Notes: generated by a model from the letters alone, not told the origin. Positions 43,108-51,849 are shown, numbered from the stretch's first letter. The stretch is DNA of 64,000 bases from Halorientalis marina (GCF_023028345.1 NZ_CP095487.1:2976001-3040000); one strand, 5' to 3'. A program made the numbers and translations.

Positions 43108-43911
43108 TCAGCCGTCGGCGTGGGCGTGGACGAACGCCCGGAGCAGTTTCGCCGCCAGCGTCGCCGCCTGCCCGTCGTCGCGGTCGTTGACCTCGACCAC
43201 GTCGAACCCGTCGGCCGCCGGCGCGACCGACCGAACGACCTCGTGCATCGTCGCCGCGTCGAGGCCGAACGGTTCGAGCGTGCCCGTCCCCGGCGCGACC
43301 CCGGGGTCGGCGGCGTCGATGTCGACGCTGCAGTAGACCGACCGCTCGCCGAAGTCTGGCGGCGACCAGTCCGCGACCGCCTCCGGAGGCACGACCGTCA
43401 CGTCGGCCTCGCTGGCCCGCTCCCATTCGGCCTCGCTACCCGTCCGCGCCCCGAGCAGGACCGCCTCGTCGGCGACGTCGAGGGCGTGGCGCGTGACGGT
43501 CGCGTGGTTCAGTTCGTTGCCGGCGTACTCCTCGCGGAGGTCGAGGTGGGCGTCGAGACAGACGAACACGTCGGGGTCGACGGCCCGGACGCCCGCGACG
43601 GTCACGGTGTGTTCGCCGCCGACGGTCAGGGGGACGGCGCCCTCGTCATGAACGTCGGCGAGCGTGCCACGGAGAAAGGTCAGATACTCGGCGGCGTCGT
43701 CGCCCGGTCGCACGTCGCCGTGGTCGTGGACGGCGAGATCGGTGAACGACCGGGCGGTGTGGTGGTCGTAGTCGTCGAAGGACTGCGCGAAGTGGCGGAC
43801 GCGACGCGGGCCGAAGCGGGTGCCGGGCTGGAAGGTCGTCGAGGCGTCCAGCGGCGCGCCGACGACGACGTAGTCGGCCGACTCGCGGTCGGCCCGCGCC
43901 CCGGGAAACAT
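43108..43911 (-). CDS. speB: Agmatinase (ureohydrolase family)
   Basis: 267-aa arginase-fold enzyme. Binuclear Mn ligands in order: TVGGEHT (His), CLDAHLDLRE (Asp-x-His-x-Asp), and CSVDIDAADPG (Asp-x-Asp). Its ATG follows the aIF-5A stop codon with no gap (TAG then ATG), so the two genes are co-transcribed. Besides agmatine hydrolysis to putrescine and urea, haloarchaeal agmatinase-like proteins have been proposed to trim agmatine-derived deoxyhypusine on aIF-5A, which this placement supports. Confidence 0.9.
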   Translation of the reverse strand: MFPGARADRESADYVVVGAPLDASTTFQPGTRFGPRRVRHFAQSFDDYDHHTARSFTDLAVHDHGDVRPGDDAAEYLTFLRGTLADVHDEGAVPLTVGGEHTVTVAGVRAVDPDVFVCLDAHLDLREEYAGNELNHATVTRHALDVADEAVLLGARTGSEAEWERASEADVTVVPPEAVADWSPPDFGERSVYCSVDIDAADPGVAPGTGTLEPFGLDAATMHEVVRSVAPAADGFDVVEVNDRDDGQAATLAAKLLRAFVHAHADG

Positions 43912-44295
43912 CTACGACTGGACGATCTTGCGCTGGTCCTCGTACTCGAGGTACTCGATGTCGTCGTCGGCAGACAGGGTCAGGTCCCCGGGCACCTTCA
44001 TCGTGATCGTCTCGTAGGTGTCGAGGTCCATCACCTGGGCCACGTCCGCGCTCTCGACGTTGACGACCTGGCCCTGTTTGCGCTCGATGATCGGCACCCA
44101 GACCTTCGCGTCGACCGGCTGGGAGAGCGAGCGCTTCTTGCCGTCGAAGACGCCCTTGCCCTCGATGCGGGCCTTCGCACTGCCGTGTTTGCCCGGCTTT
44201 GCCGTACTGTAGGAGTTGATCTTACACGGTGCGTCGTCCATCATGACGTAACTCCCCTCGTCGAGCTCTCGCACTTCCGTCTGCTCTCTTGCCAT
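43912..44295 (-). CDS. eif5a: Translation factor aIF-5A
   Basis: 127 aa. Helps peptide-bond formation at polyproline and other stalling sequences. The hypusine loop [15 protein letters not shown] places the modified lysine at residue 36; the C-terminal OB domain ([20 protein letters not shown] ... TMKVPGDL) is intact. It is followed without a gap by the agmatinase gene. Deoxyhypusine synthase is encoded at 37.6-38.6 kb on the same strand. Confidence 0.96.
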   Translation of the reverse strand: MAREQTEVRELDEGSYVMMDDAPCKINSYSTAKPGKHGSAKARIEGKGVFDGKKRSLSQPVDAKVWVPIIERKQGQVVNVESADVAQVMDLDTYETITMKVPGDLTLSADDDIEYLEYEDQRKIVQS

Positions 44296-44360
44296 ACCCC
44301 GCGGTACTTGTCCTGCCAGTATAAACGGTTTGGAACACCACGACGCGCCCTGTGCCGGCG

Positions 44361-45557
44361 TCAGTCGCCGTCGGGACCGTTCCCACGGCGCTCGCCGGCC
44401 CCCTTCCTCGACTGCTGCTGGCCCTGCCCCCGCTGGCCCGCCTGCTGGCGGTCCCGTGCTGTCGCCTCCGCCCTTCCCCGGCCCCGTGCAGTCCGGTCCG
44501 CCTGTCGGTGCTCCGGATCGGTTCCGAGCTGTCGCGGCGCCGAACCGGTGCCGGGCTGTCGCCGGTCCGGGTCGGCGGCCGAGCCGTCGCCCGCCCGGTC
44601 GTTACCGACGTTGCGCCACCGCAAAAGCAGGTACAGCGGGAGCGTGACGGTGTGGAGGAAGGGGACTGCGACCAGCACCGTCCACAGCCACCAGCGGGGG
44701 CGCCATCCCCGTCGCGCCCGGACGTGTTTCAGGTCGAAGCAGGTCGTCACCGGCACCGCGATCCACGTCCCGATGAGGAGCAGTCCCAGCAGTGCCTCCT
44801 CGGACTCGCTCACTGCCGGGTCCACTACGAGGATCCCGGTCATAATCAGGACCATCGCCAGGCTCCCGAGTACGCCGTAGACCCACTCCGCGGAGCGCTT
44901 CCAGCCGGCATCGGTCGTCGCCGGCTCCGACGTGGCCGACTCCATCTCACTGGGCTGTCGCGGTGGCCGGTCCGCGACCGGCTGTCGTGGTCGGTCGCCC
45001 GTCCCCGTCGCGGGTCCGGGGCCTGCGGTACGCGGCCCGTCCCCCGCGGTCCCCTGCCGGCGCTGTCCCGCGGTCGCACCCGATCCCGCTGGCTGCGCGT
45101 GGCCGCTTTCCGACGCGCGATGCCGTCGGCGCTGTTCCCGGTCGCTCCAGACCGCGCCGAGAAAGAGGACGACACCGCCGAGCGCGGCGATGTACAGGCC
45201 AACGCCGGGGTCGACGAGTTCGAACACGTCCGGCGAGGAGGCCTCGGCCCCGGCCGTCGGGTTCAGTACGTACAGCGACCCGATGCCGACGACGACGACC
45301 GCGAAGATGCCCGCGAGCCCGTTCGAGACCCGGCGTCGCCAGTCGACGAGGACACAGATCGCCGCGAGGACGGCCCCGCCCGCAGCGACCTTCCCGTCGG
45401 TCGCTTCCGCCCCGGTCAGCTCCGACTGGAGGTCCGCGTCGACGAGGAGCACGGGTTCGGACGCCGTGAGCCACGGGAGAAACAGCGAGAGCAACACCAG
45501 TCCGAGCCCGACCAGCACGACCTTCTCGGGCGTTCCGATCCGGACCAGCCCGACCAT
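44361..45557 (-). CDS. Multi-spanning membrane protein of unknown function
   Basis: 398 aa. Membrane helices: [74 protein letters not shown], then a basic Gln/Arg/Pro-rich loop (about 150-215), then [59 protein letters not shown], and a long Arg/Gln-rich tail. The tail is strikingly basic ([20 protein letters not shown]) for a haloarchaeal protein, perhaps to contact nucleic acid or acidic partners. No family recognised. ATG 45557. Confidence 0.7.
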   Translation of the reverse strand: MVGLVRIGTPEKVVLVGLGLVLLSLFLPWLTASEPVLLVDADLQSELTGAEATDGKVAAGGAVLAAICVLVDWRRRVSNGLAGIFAVVVVGIGSLYVLNPTAGAEASSPDVFELVDPGVGLYIAALGGVVLFLGAVWSDREQRRRHRASESGHAQPAGSGATAGQRRQGTAGDGPRTAGPGPATGTGDRPRQPVADRPPRQPSEMESATSEPATTDAGWKRSAEWVYGVLGSLAMVLIMTGILVVDPAVSESEEALLGLLLIGTWIAVPVTTCFDLKHVRARRGWRPRWWLWTVLVAVPFLHTVTLPLYLLLRWRNVGNDRAGDGSAADPDRRQPGTGSAPRQLGTDPEHRQADRTARGRGRAEATARDRQQAGQRGQGQQQSRKGAGERRGNGPDGD

Positions 45558-45617
45558 ACCAGTTGCTGTATGTCTCCGCACGAAAAACGTTCTTGGGGTT
45601 TCGAGTGACGACTCCTT

Positions 45618-46052
45618 TCAGCTCCCGTCCGGGGGGTCGATGCGGTCGACGTCCGCCTTCATCACGACCCCCTCCACGGTCCCGTCGAGGACGACCGTCC
45701 CCTCGACGGTCATCTCCACGGCCACCGTGAGCGCGTACCGGTCCTCGCGTTCCGTGGCGGTCTCGTTCTCCCACGTGCAGTGAATCGTCTGTCCGGTGTA
45801 GACCGGGCGCCGGTAGCGCAGGTCCATTCGGCTCGCGAGGACCTGGAGGTCGCCGCCGATCTTCGTCTGGAGCGAGGCCGTCAGCAGTCCGTGAAGCAGG
45901 AGTCGCCCCGCCTCGTCCGCCTCGAAGTGTCTGTCCTGCTGGTCGCCGGAGATGTCCGCCCAGGCGTGAACGTCTTCGTGGTCGAACGACCGCTCGTACG
46001 TGTGGGTGGTGCCCGGCCGGAGCGCGCGTGGTACGTCCGTCTCGTCGCCCAT
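45618..46052 (-). CDS. MaoC-like hotdog protein
   Basis: 144 aa. Single hotdog fold with the motif SGDQQDRHFEADEAGRLLLH in the position of the MaoC hydratase D-x-N-P-x-H loop; Asp and His are kept while the Asn-Pro pair is replaced. HGLLTASLQTKIGGDLQVLA and LRYRRPVYTGQTIHCTWEN fit the family. Acts on a CoA or ACP thioester, as hydratase or thioesterase. Not linked to acyl-CoA genes here. Confidence 0.78.
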   Translation of the reverse strand: MGDETDVPRALRPGTTHTYERSFDHEDVHAWADISGDQQDRHFEADEAGRLLLHGLLTASLQTKIGGDLQVLASRMDLRYRRPVYTGQTIHCTWENETATEREDRYALTVAVEMTVEGTVVLDGTVEGVVMKADVDRIDPPDGS

Positions 46053-46134
46053 GCGACCACCAACCGGCCCGAGGGAGTTACGTCTTCCCCGCTAGCGTGC
46101 CACGTCGTCGGCTCCCGCGACCGTCGGCCGCCTT

Positions 46135-47910
46135 TCAGTTCCCGCGACCGTCGGCCGCATCGCCCCCGCCGGGGGGTCCGTCGTCGGTGTCGACGACCGC
46201 CTCGCCGAAACTGTCACCGAGGCCGATCTCGCCGACGGCACTGCCGTCACCCTCCCCACCCTCACGCTCGCGGAGGTTCTGCCGGGTGAACTGCGGCTCC
46301 GCGCGAATGCCGCTCGCCTGGCGGAACGAGAAGTAGAGGATGACGGCGACGGCCAGCGTTCCCGCGGCGCCGATGCCCGCCGCCTGGACGGTCGCGAACG
46401 CGTAGAGGACGGCCGTCGAGACGATGCCGGCGGCGAGGGCCATCCCGAAGATCAACCGCTTCGCCATCTTCCGCAGGAGGTCGTCGGAGTCCTCGATGTC
46501 GGCGTTGACCCGGAGGTCGTCGCGCTCGATCTTGTCGAGCGTCCGCTCGAGTTTCGGCGGCGTCCGTATCGCCGAGGTCGCGGCGTTTTGCACCTCGTCG
46601 GCCCGGTCCTCGAAGTACTGGCGGATGCCCGCTTCGAGGTAGCCCTGGTCGCGGAGGTAGTCGGTCGCCACCGAGATGAAGTCGAATTCGGGGTCGAGCG
46701 TGACACAGACTCCCTCGACGACGGTGGCGACGCGCAGGACGAGCGCGAGATTCGAGGGCAGGCGGAGCGGGAACTCGTAGATCGTGTCCTCGACCTGCTG
46801 GACGATCTGCTGGATGCGGTACTGCTCGATGTCGTCCCCGCGTGCGTCCGCGATGGCGAGCTCCATCACCTCGCCCATCACCTCGCGGTCGGCCTCGGGG
46901 GAGAGCGTCCCCATCTCGATGAGCGTATCGAGGATCGCGTCGGTGTCCTGGTTCGCGACGGCGATGTAGAACTCGATGATCCGGTCCTGGATGAACGGCT
47001 CGACGTAGCCGCTCATCCCGAAGTCGTAGAAGACGATTCGGCCGTCGGGCTTCACCGCGAGGTTCCCGGGGTGTGGGTCGGCGTGGAAGACGCCGTCCTC
47101 GACGATCATCTGGAGGTAGACACGCTGGAGCGTCTCGGCGATGTCCGTGCGGTCGACGCCGACCTCGTCGAGTTCCCCGATGTTGCTGATCTTCGTCCCC
47201 TCGACGTACTCCATCGTCAGGACGCGGCCGGTGGAGTGGGAATCGACCACGTCGGGGATGATGATGCGCTCGTCCTCGGCGAAGTTCTCGCTGATCTCGC
47301 CGAGCATCCGCGCCTCGCGCTCGTAGTCCATCTCCTGGCGGATGGTCTTGGCGAACTCGTCGGCGAGCGTCTCCAGGGAGAAAGAGCGGGCTTCGCCGAT
47401 GAACCGCATGATGAGCGGGAGCGACCAGCGGATGACACGGAGGTCGGCCTCGACGAGGTCCTCGACGCCGGGGCGCCGGACCTTCACCGCGACCGGCCCG
47501 TCGTCGAGTTCGGCGTAGTAGACCTGGCCGAGGCTCGCACCGCTGATGGAGTCGGTGTCGAAGTTCTCGAAGTAGTCGTCGACGGGGCCGATCTCTTCCT
47601 CGATGACTCGGCGCGCCTCGGCCCAGTCGGCCGGCGGCACCTCGTCCTGGAGTTTGGTGAACTCGTCGATGTACTCCGGGGGGAGGATGTCCGGCCGGGT
47701 CGAGAGGAGTTGGCCGAGTTTGATGAACGTCGGCCCGAGCGTCAGCAGCGATTCGAGGAGGGTCGCGGCGCGGCGGCGCCGCTCGGCGGGCGGGACCTGC
47801 CGGCCTTTCCCGAAGAGGAGAAACCGGTTGCGGTCACGCGCATAGGAGAGCAGGAGTGGCAGGAACTGGCGTGCGACGGTGACGAACCGTCGGTACGCAC
47901 GGAGATTCAC
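46135..47910 (-). CDS. ABC1/UbiB/AarF-family atypical kinase
   Basis: 591 aa. The ABC1 signature FIKLGQLLSTRPDILPPEYI (KxGQ), the alanine-type nucleotide loop GASLGQVYYAELD, VAVKVRRPGVEDLV with the catalytic Lys, FHADPHPGNLAV (catalytic loop) and VFYDFGMSG (metal Asp) are all there. The C-terminus has two membrane helices (LIFGMALAAGIVSTAVLYAF; GAAGTLAVAVILYFSF) and an acidic tail. Such proteins assist isoprenoid quinone or lipid handling; haloarchaea make menaquinone and isoprenoid lipids. Function inferred. Confidence 0.9.
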   Translation of the reverse strand: MNLRAYRRFVTVARQFLPLLLSYARDRNRFLLFGKGRQVPPAERRRRAATLLESLLTLGPTFIKLGQLLSTRPDILPPEYIDEFTKLQDEVPPADWAEARRVIEEEIGPVDDYFENFDTDSISGASLGQVYYAELDDGPVAVKVRRPGVEDLVEADLRVIRWSLPLIMRFIGEARSFSLETLADEFAKTIRQEMDYEREARMLGEISENFAEDERIIIPDVVDSHSTGRVLTMEYVEGTKISNIGELDEVGVDRTDIAETLQRVYLQMIVEDGVFHADPHPGNLAVKPDGRIVFYDFGMSGYVEPFIQDRIIEFYIAVANQDTDAILDTLIEMGTLSPEADREVMGEVMELAIADARGDDIEQYRIQQIVQQVEDTIYEFPLRLPSNLALVLRVATVVEGVCVTLDPEFDFISVATDYLRDQGYLEAGIRQYFEDRADEVQNAATSAIRTPPKLERTLDKIERDDLRVNADIEDSDDLLRKMAKRLIFGMALAAGIVSTAVLYAFATVQAAGIGAAGTLAVAVILYFSFRQASGIRAEPQFTRQNLREREGGEGDGSAVGEIGLGDSFGEAVVDTDDGPPGGGDAADGRGN

Positions 47911-47928
47911 CGACTTGCCACCCCGGAC

Positions 47929-48291
47929 TTACGCGCTCGCGTCGTCGACGGGGATCGTCGTCTCCGGCGCCGCGCTCGCCTTGGGCAGGCGGAGTTCGAG
48001 GACGCCGCGTTCCATCGTCCCCTCGGCGTCGGCGCCGGTCGCGTCCGGCGGCAGGGGGAGTTCGGCGTCGAGAAAGAGGGCCCGGTCCTCCTCGACGTAC
48101 CGGAACTCGGGCGGCAGGGCCTTCTCACGCCGCGCTTCGATCTCCAGCCGGCCCGCGGAGACGCGCACGTCGACCGTCTCGCCCGTCGCCCCCGGCAGAT
48201 CGATCACCAGGAGGTAGGCGTCGTCGCTCTCCAGCAGGTCCGCGAACACCGTCTCGGGAAGGTCCCGCAACGCATCGCGCAGCGCTGACAT
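47929..48291 (-). CDS. Hsp20/alpha-crystallin-type small chaperone
   Basis: 120 aa. An alpha-crystallin-like domain spans about residues 24-110: DAYLLVIDLPGATGETVDVR, VSAGRLEIEARR, and the closing strand GVLELRLPKA. The A-x-x-x-n-G-V-L motif near the C-terminus is recognisable as TMERGVLELRLPK. Short N-terminal arm and no I-x-I tail, so oligomerisation may be limited. ATG 48291 chosen (MSALRDALRDLP). Ends 18 bases from the start of the ABC1 kinase on the same strand, so possibly co-transcribed. Confidence 0.8.
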   Translation of the reverse strand: MSALRDALRDLPETVFADLLESDDAYLLVIDLPGATGETVDVRVSAGRLEIEARREKALPPEFRYVEEDRALFLDAELPLPPDATGADAEGTMERGVLELRLPKASAAPETTIPVDDASA

Positions 48292-48422
48292 AGCCGATGG
48301 TATGTGCGTCCCCACGTTAAAGGTCGCGGTCTCGGGGCCCCGGGAACGCACGGCCGACTCCGCCTCGGCGCCGCCCACTCCCGAGTCGTGACCTTGATTT
48401 GGGCCGCTGGGGTAATCGGCCC

Positions 48423-49031
48423 GTGGGCATCTACGACCGATATCTCGCCCTGCGGGTCCGCCGCAGCGACGCGGCGACCCCCGACAACGTCGCCCTCGTC
48501 GTCACGGAGCGTGACCTGCTGGAACAGGGCGCCTACGACACCCTGGCCGACTGCTTCCGGTGGGCCATCGAGTACGGCGCCGACCGCGTGATGGTCTACG
48601 TCTCCGTCCTCGACGAGGGGGCCGTCCCCACCCTCCGGCGCGAACTGGCGGCCATCGACGCCCCTCGCGAGATGGCCGTCCGCGGCCCCGACGACGACCG
48701 CCGCGCCGACGCGCCCATCCAAGTGTCCATCGGCCTCGGCGGCAAACACGAGTTCGCCACCGCCGTCTCCGGCGTCGCCGAGGCCGTCGACGCCGGCGAC
48801 CTCGACCCCGACGACATCGACGAGGCCGACATCGAGGACCGGCTGGTCTTCCCGACCGACCCCGACCTGGTCATCAAGACCGGCCAGGAACGCCTCTCGG
48901 ATTTCATGATCTGGCAGTCGGTCTACTCCGAGCTGTACTTCACCGACGTGAACTGGCGGGACTTCCGGAAACGCGACTATCTCCGGGCGCTCCGGGATTA
49001 CCAGGACCGTCAGCGGCGGTTCGGCCGGTAG
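48423..49031 (+). CDS. Cis-prenyltransferase homologue without the catalytic DGN motif (NgBR/Nus1-like)
   Basis: 202 aa, GTG start. Belongs to the undecaprenyl diphosphate synthase family by its C-terminal half: DLVIKTGQERLSDFMIWQSV, SELYFTDVNWRDFRKRDYLR and the end YQDRQRRFGR, which keeps the RxG motif that completes the active site. The N-terminal H-x-A-x-I-M-D-G-N-x-R-W motif is absent: the matching place reads DNVALVVTERDLLEQ, so the catalytic Asp is missing. The fuller paralogue at 50230-51153 shows the opposite pattern. Best read as the accessory subunit of a heteromeric enzyme making polyprenyl (dolichyl) diphosphate. Confidence 0.82.
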   Translation: MGIYDRYLALRVRRSDAATPDNVALVVTERDLLEQGAYDTLADCFRWAIEYGADRVMVYVSVLDEGAVPTLRRELAAIDAPREMAVRGPDDDRRADAPIQVSIGLGGKHEFATAVSGVAEAVDAGDLDPDDIDEADIEDRLVFPTDPDLVIKTGQERLSDFMIWQSVYSELYFTDVNWRDFRKRDYLRALRDYQDRQRRFGR

Positions 49032-49094
49032 GCCGAATCACGTCACGAGCGTAGCGACGTGACGGCGGTTTGGACGGTGAGCGAAGCGAGCCGT

Positions 49095-49139
49095 CCGAAC
49101 TTCCGAAAACCTCGCTTCGCTCGGTTTTCGGAAGTTCGG
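49095..49139. terminator. 17-bp stem hairpin between convergent genes
   Basis: CCGAACTTCCGAAAACC pairs perfectly with GGTTTTCGGAAGTTCGG around the 11-base loop TCGCTTCGCTC. A second small inverted repeat (CGTCAC/GTGACG) lies just before. Located between the ends of the prenyltransferase homologue and the Tat-exported gene, so probably a bidirectional transcription stop; a REP-like element is the alternative. Confidence 0.55.
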
Positions 49140-49157
49140 CCGATAGACCGAATCACG

Positions 49158-50111
49158 TCACTCGAAGTCCCCGAGCACCACCGCGACCGCGTCCTTCGAC
49201 GGCACGTCCCGGACGCTGTACGTCGTGGGGTACTGCTCGTCGGTCGGGTACGTCTCCGGCTGTGGGACCTCGAAGGTCGCAACGCCCGTGTGGTTCCGGA
49301 GGAACGCCCGGGTGAGCATCGGCTCGACGAACGCCAGCCGCGGGCGCTCCGCCGCGCCGACGCCGACGAACCCCTGGATGAGTGTGGCGGTAAACGCCTC
49401 CGGGTTCCCGGGAACCTCCGGCGCGTCCGCGGGCGCGAGGTGTTCGCCCATGTCGGTGATGTACCGCTCGGATGGAACGGGGCCGCGGGCATAGCCCTCG
49501 GGAACGATTTCGTCCGGTATCTCGCCGTACGGCGGTTCACTCGGGCCGGTGATGGCGTCGACCGTCGCCGGCGGGAGCATGTGGAAGTGGATGTCGAAAT
49601 GGGGGACGGCCCACGCCCCGCCCGCACCCGGGTGTCCCTCGGGGTTCCAGTTGAGGCCGAGGAAGGTGAACGGGGTGGCCGCCGCGTCCGGGAACGGCAC
49701 GAAGTACTGCCGCGACCAGCGCCGGTGGATCTCGGTGGCCTGCCCGCTGGCCCGGTACTTGTCGGTCTCTGCCGTATCGTCCGCGTCCGCGAGGGCGGCC
49801 GCGTCGGGGAGCCCCGACAGCGCGTCGCGGTCGAACTCCACGCCGTGGTATCGCGGCTCGCCCGACGGCGTCTCCGTGGTGAACGGTCGGACGGTGCCGT
49901 CGCCGACAGTCACCGCACGACCGTAGTCGGTGATGCCTGCCGGCGGGAAGCCACCGCCGGTTCGACCGTCCGACCCCCTGCCGTTCCCCCGCCGGCGGCC
50001 GCGTTCACCCTTCGACTGCCGGCCGCTCACTGGGACGGTGGCGGCGATGCTCGTTCCGACGGCGATGCTCGCTCGCAGGACCGCTCGGCGGCCCGGTCGG
50101 TTCGTATCCAT
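49158..50111 (-). CDS. Tat-exported protein, DUF5602/TTHB210-like
   Basis: 317 aa. Twin-arginine signal GRRAVLRASIAVGTSIAATV at the N-terminus with no lipobox Cys, so a secreted or wall-associated soluble protein. A mature basic Gly/Arg linker is followed by the main domain, with FTFLGLNWNPEGHPGAG, VPHFDIHFHMLPP and YITDMGEHLAP; the His-rich HFDIHFHM plus MGEHL pattern resembles the TTHB210-like (DUF5602) family and suggests a metal site. Function unknown. Lies between the two cis-prenyltransferase genes. Confidence 0.65.
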   Translation of the reverse strand: MDTNRPGRRAVLRASIAVGTSIAATVPVSGRQSKGERGRRRGNGRGSDGRTGGGFPPAGITDYGRAVTVGDGTVRPFTTETPSGEPRYHGVEFDRDALSGLPDAAALADADDTAETDKYRASGQATEIHRRWSRQYFVPFPDAAATPFTFLGLNWNPEGHPGAGGAWAVPHFDIHFHMLPPATVDAITGPSEPPYGEIPDEIVPEGYARGPVPSERYITDMGEHLAPADAPEVPGNPEAFTATLIQGFVGVGAAERPRLAFVEPMLTRAFLRNHTGVATFEVPQPETYPTDEQYPTTYSVRDVPSKDAVAVVLGDFE

Positions 50112-50229
50112 GTCGTAACCCTCGGTTCCCGGCCCACGGTCGTCCGCGGGTGGACCGTCGTCTCTCCGGGTTCGACCGCCCGGGTATTAAATTTCAGCAC
50201 GAAAAGTATCGAAGGATAATCGGGAGCCG

Positions 50230-51153
50230 TCAGTCGGCCGGCTCGAACTCCTCGTCGACCGCCTCGACCGCCTCGCGGTCCTCGCTCGGGAGGGCGTCGC
50301 GGAACCGCTGGAGGACGGTCCGGGCCTCGTCGAGTTCGGCGGTTCCAACGGCGCGAACGAGCGCGAGGGCGCGGCGGGCTCTCGCCGTCCGCCAGGACTC
50401 CTCGCGGTGCTCGTAGGTGCGGATGGCCCGCAGGAAGTCGATCTTCCGGAACTCGGGCCAGTAGGGGGTACAGAAGAAGGCCGCGGCCTCGTTGCCGTTG
50501 GCGTGCCAGGGGAGGAAGTTGCTGGTCCGCTCGTCGCCGCCGGTGCGGATGATGAGGTCCACGTCGCGGACCGGGCCCTCGTAGAGCTGTCCGGCGACGG
50601 TCTCGGCGTCGATGTCGTCGGGGTCGAGGTCGCCGGCGGCCACGTCGCGGGCCACGTCGCGGGCGGCGCCGAGCAGTTCCTCGCGGCCGCCGTAGGCCAG
50701 CGCGATGTTGAGCTGGAGGCGGTCGTAGTCGGCGGTGCGGGACTCCGCGTAGCGGACGGCGTCCTGCACGCGGTCAGGGAGGCGGTGTGTCTCGCCGATG
50801 GCGCGGATACGGACCTCGGCGTCGTGGACGCGGTCGGCGTCGGCGAACTCGTAGAGCTTCTCCTCGATGAGGTCGAAGAGGGTCTCGCGCTCCTCTTTCG
50901 GCCGCTCGAAGTTCTCCGAGGAGAAGGCATAGAGCGTGAGTTCCCGAATGCCGAGTTCGTCACACCAGTCGAGGACCTGTTCGGTCGTCTCGGCCCCCTC
51001 GCGGTAGCCTTCGGTTTTCTCTTCGCCCGCCTTGCGCGCGTACCGCCGGTTGCCGTCCTGGATGACCGCGACGTGGGCCGGCGCTCCGGAGAGTTCCCAC
51101 CTGAGGACCCGCTCGTACCCTTTTACGGCCTGCCTGCGCACCCACGAGAGCAT
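50230..51153 (-). CDS. uppS: Polyprenyl (undecaprenyl-type) diphosphate synthase, catalytic cis-prenyltransferase
   Basis: 307 aa. Elongates an allylic diphosphate with cis-isoprene units to make the dolichyl carrier lipid. Catalytic motif HVAVIQDGNRRYARKAG (Asp33), LTLYAFSSENFERP, LNIALAYGGREELLGAARDV and DLIIRTGGDERTSNFLPWHA are present. Past PYWPEFRKIDFLRAIRTYEH the family normally ends R-R-F-G; here it reads REESWRTARARR, so the RxG motif is lost, and a roughly 60-residue acidic extension follows. ATG 51153, with a CTTATTAC box about 25 bases upstream, gives a leaderless start divergent from the csp array. Confidence 0.92.
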   Translation of the reverse strand: MLSWVRRQAVKGYERVLRWELSGAPAHVAVIQDGNRRYARKAGEEKTEGYREGAETTEQVLDWCDELGIRELTLYAFSSENFERPKEERETLFDLIEEKLYEFADADRVHDAEVRIRAIGETHRLPDRVQDAVRYAESRTADYDRLQLNIALAYGGREELLGAARDVARDVAAGDLDPDDIDAETVAGQLYEGPVRDVDLIIRTGGDERTSNFLPWHANGNEAAAFFCTPYWPEFRKIDFLRAIRTYEHREESWRTARARRALALVRAVGTAELDEARTVLQRFRDALPSEDREAVEAVDEEFEPAD

Positions 51154-51220
51154 TACAGGTTGGTATCGACCCCGTAATAAGTATCTTGTCTCTCGGCGAC
51201 ACCTCGGCGTCGCTCGCCCG

Positions 51221-51238
51221 CAGGGTTTTAATACCCTG
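51221..51238 (+). promoter_or_regulatory. Palindromic promoter of the cold-shock array
   Basis: CAGGGTTTTAATACCCTG: 6-base arms CAGGGT/ACCCTG flank TTTAAT, which lies about 30 bases before the first csp ATG and so is the likely TATA box. A regulator bound here would block TFB/TBP. Alternatively the arms form a temperature-sensitive structure in DNA or a short leader. Confidence 0.55.
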
Positions 51239-51258
51239 ACGTTCTCTGGTGAGTTGCA

Positions 51259-51453
51259 ATGGCGAACGGTACGGTCGTTTTCTTCAACGACACTGGCGGT
51301 TACGGTTTCATCGAGACTGACGACGCGGACGACGACGTGTTCTTCCACATGGAAGACGTCGGCGGCGCGGACCTCGAAGAGGAACAGAACGTGGAGTTCG
51401 ATATCGAACAGGCGGACAAGGGTCCGCGTGCGGCCAACCTGGAGCGACTCTAA
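51259..51453 (+). CDS. Cold shock protein, array member 1
   Basis: 64-aa cold-shock domain, the most diverged of four tandem copies: starts [20 protein letters not shown], has [20 protein letters not shown] and ends AANLERL. RNP1 (GGYGFIET) and RNP2 (DVFFHMEDV) are intact. Probably binds single-stranded RNA as a chaperone. Its TAA is followed after 2 bases (CG) by the next ATG, so all four genes are one transcript behind the palindromic promoter. Confidence 0.96.
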   Translation: MANGTVVFFNDTGGYGFIETDDADDDVFFHMEDVGGADLEEEQNVEFDIEQADKGPRAANLERL

Positions 51454-51455
51454 CG

Positions 51456-51650
51456 ATGGCGACAGGCAAAGTGGACTTCTTCAACGACACTGGTGGCTAC
51501 GGCTTCATCGAGACTGACGACGCGGACGAGGACGTGTTCTTCCACATGGAGGACGTGGGCGGTCCCGACCTCGAGGAAGGGCAGGAAGTCGAATTCGAGA
51601 TCGAACAGGCAGACAAAGGTCCCCGAGCGAAAAACCTCACGAGGCTCTAA
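51456..51650 (+). CDS. Cold shock protein, array member 2
   Basis: 64 aa. Starts [20 protein letters not shown]; differs from members 3 and 4 by Glu for Asp in VEFEIEQ and by the end AKNLTRL. RNP motifs intact. Its first roughly 38 bases and the preceding TAACG are the same as those of member 4, pointing to duplication or gene conversion. 2-base spacers on both sides (CG before, CA after). Confidence 0.96.
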   Translation: MATGKVDFFNDTGGYGFIETDDADEDVFFHMEDVGGPDLEEGQEVEFEIEQADKGPRAKNLTRL

Positions 51651-51652
51651 CA

Positions 51653-51847
51653 ATGGCGAAAGGAAAGGTTGACTTCTTCAACGACACTGGTGGCTACGGC
51701 TTCATAGAGACCGACGACGCGGACGAGGACGTGTTCTTCCACATGGAAGACGTGGGCGGCCCCGACCTCGAAGAGGGTCAGGAAGTCGAGTTCGATATCG
51801 AACAGGCGGACAAGGGTCCGCGAGCGACCAACCTGGAGCGACTCTAA
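51653..51847 (+). CDS. Cold shock protein, array member 3
   Basis: 64 aa. Identical to member 4 in protein except Lys for Thr at residue 3 (MAKGKVDFF). The two copies are almost the same at DNA level through the middle and 3' end, while the 5' ends differ. RNP1 and RNP2 intact. Translation likely depends on re-initiation or coupling, since only 2 bases separate it from each neighbour and no room exists for a separate promoter. Confidence 0.96.
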   Translation: MAKGKVDFFNDTGGYGFIETDDADEDVFFHMEDVGGPDLEEGQEVEFDIEQADKGPRATNLERL

Positions 51848-51849
51848 CG

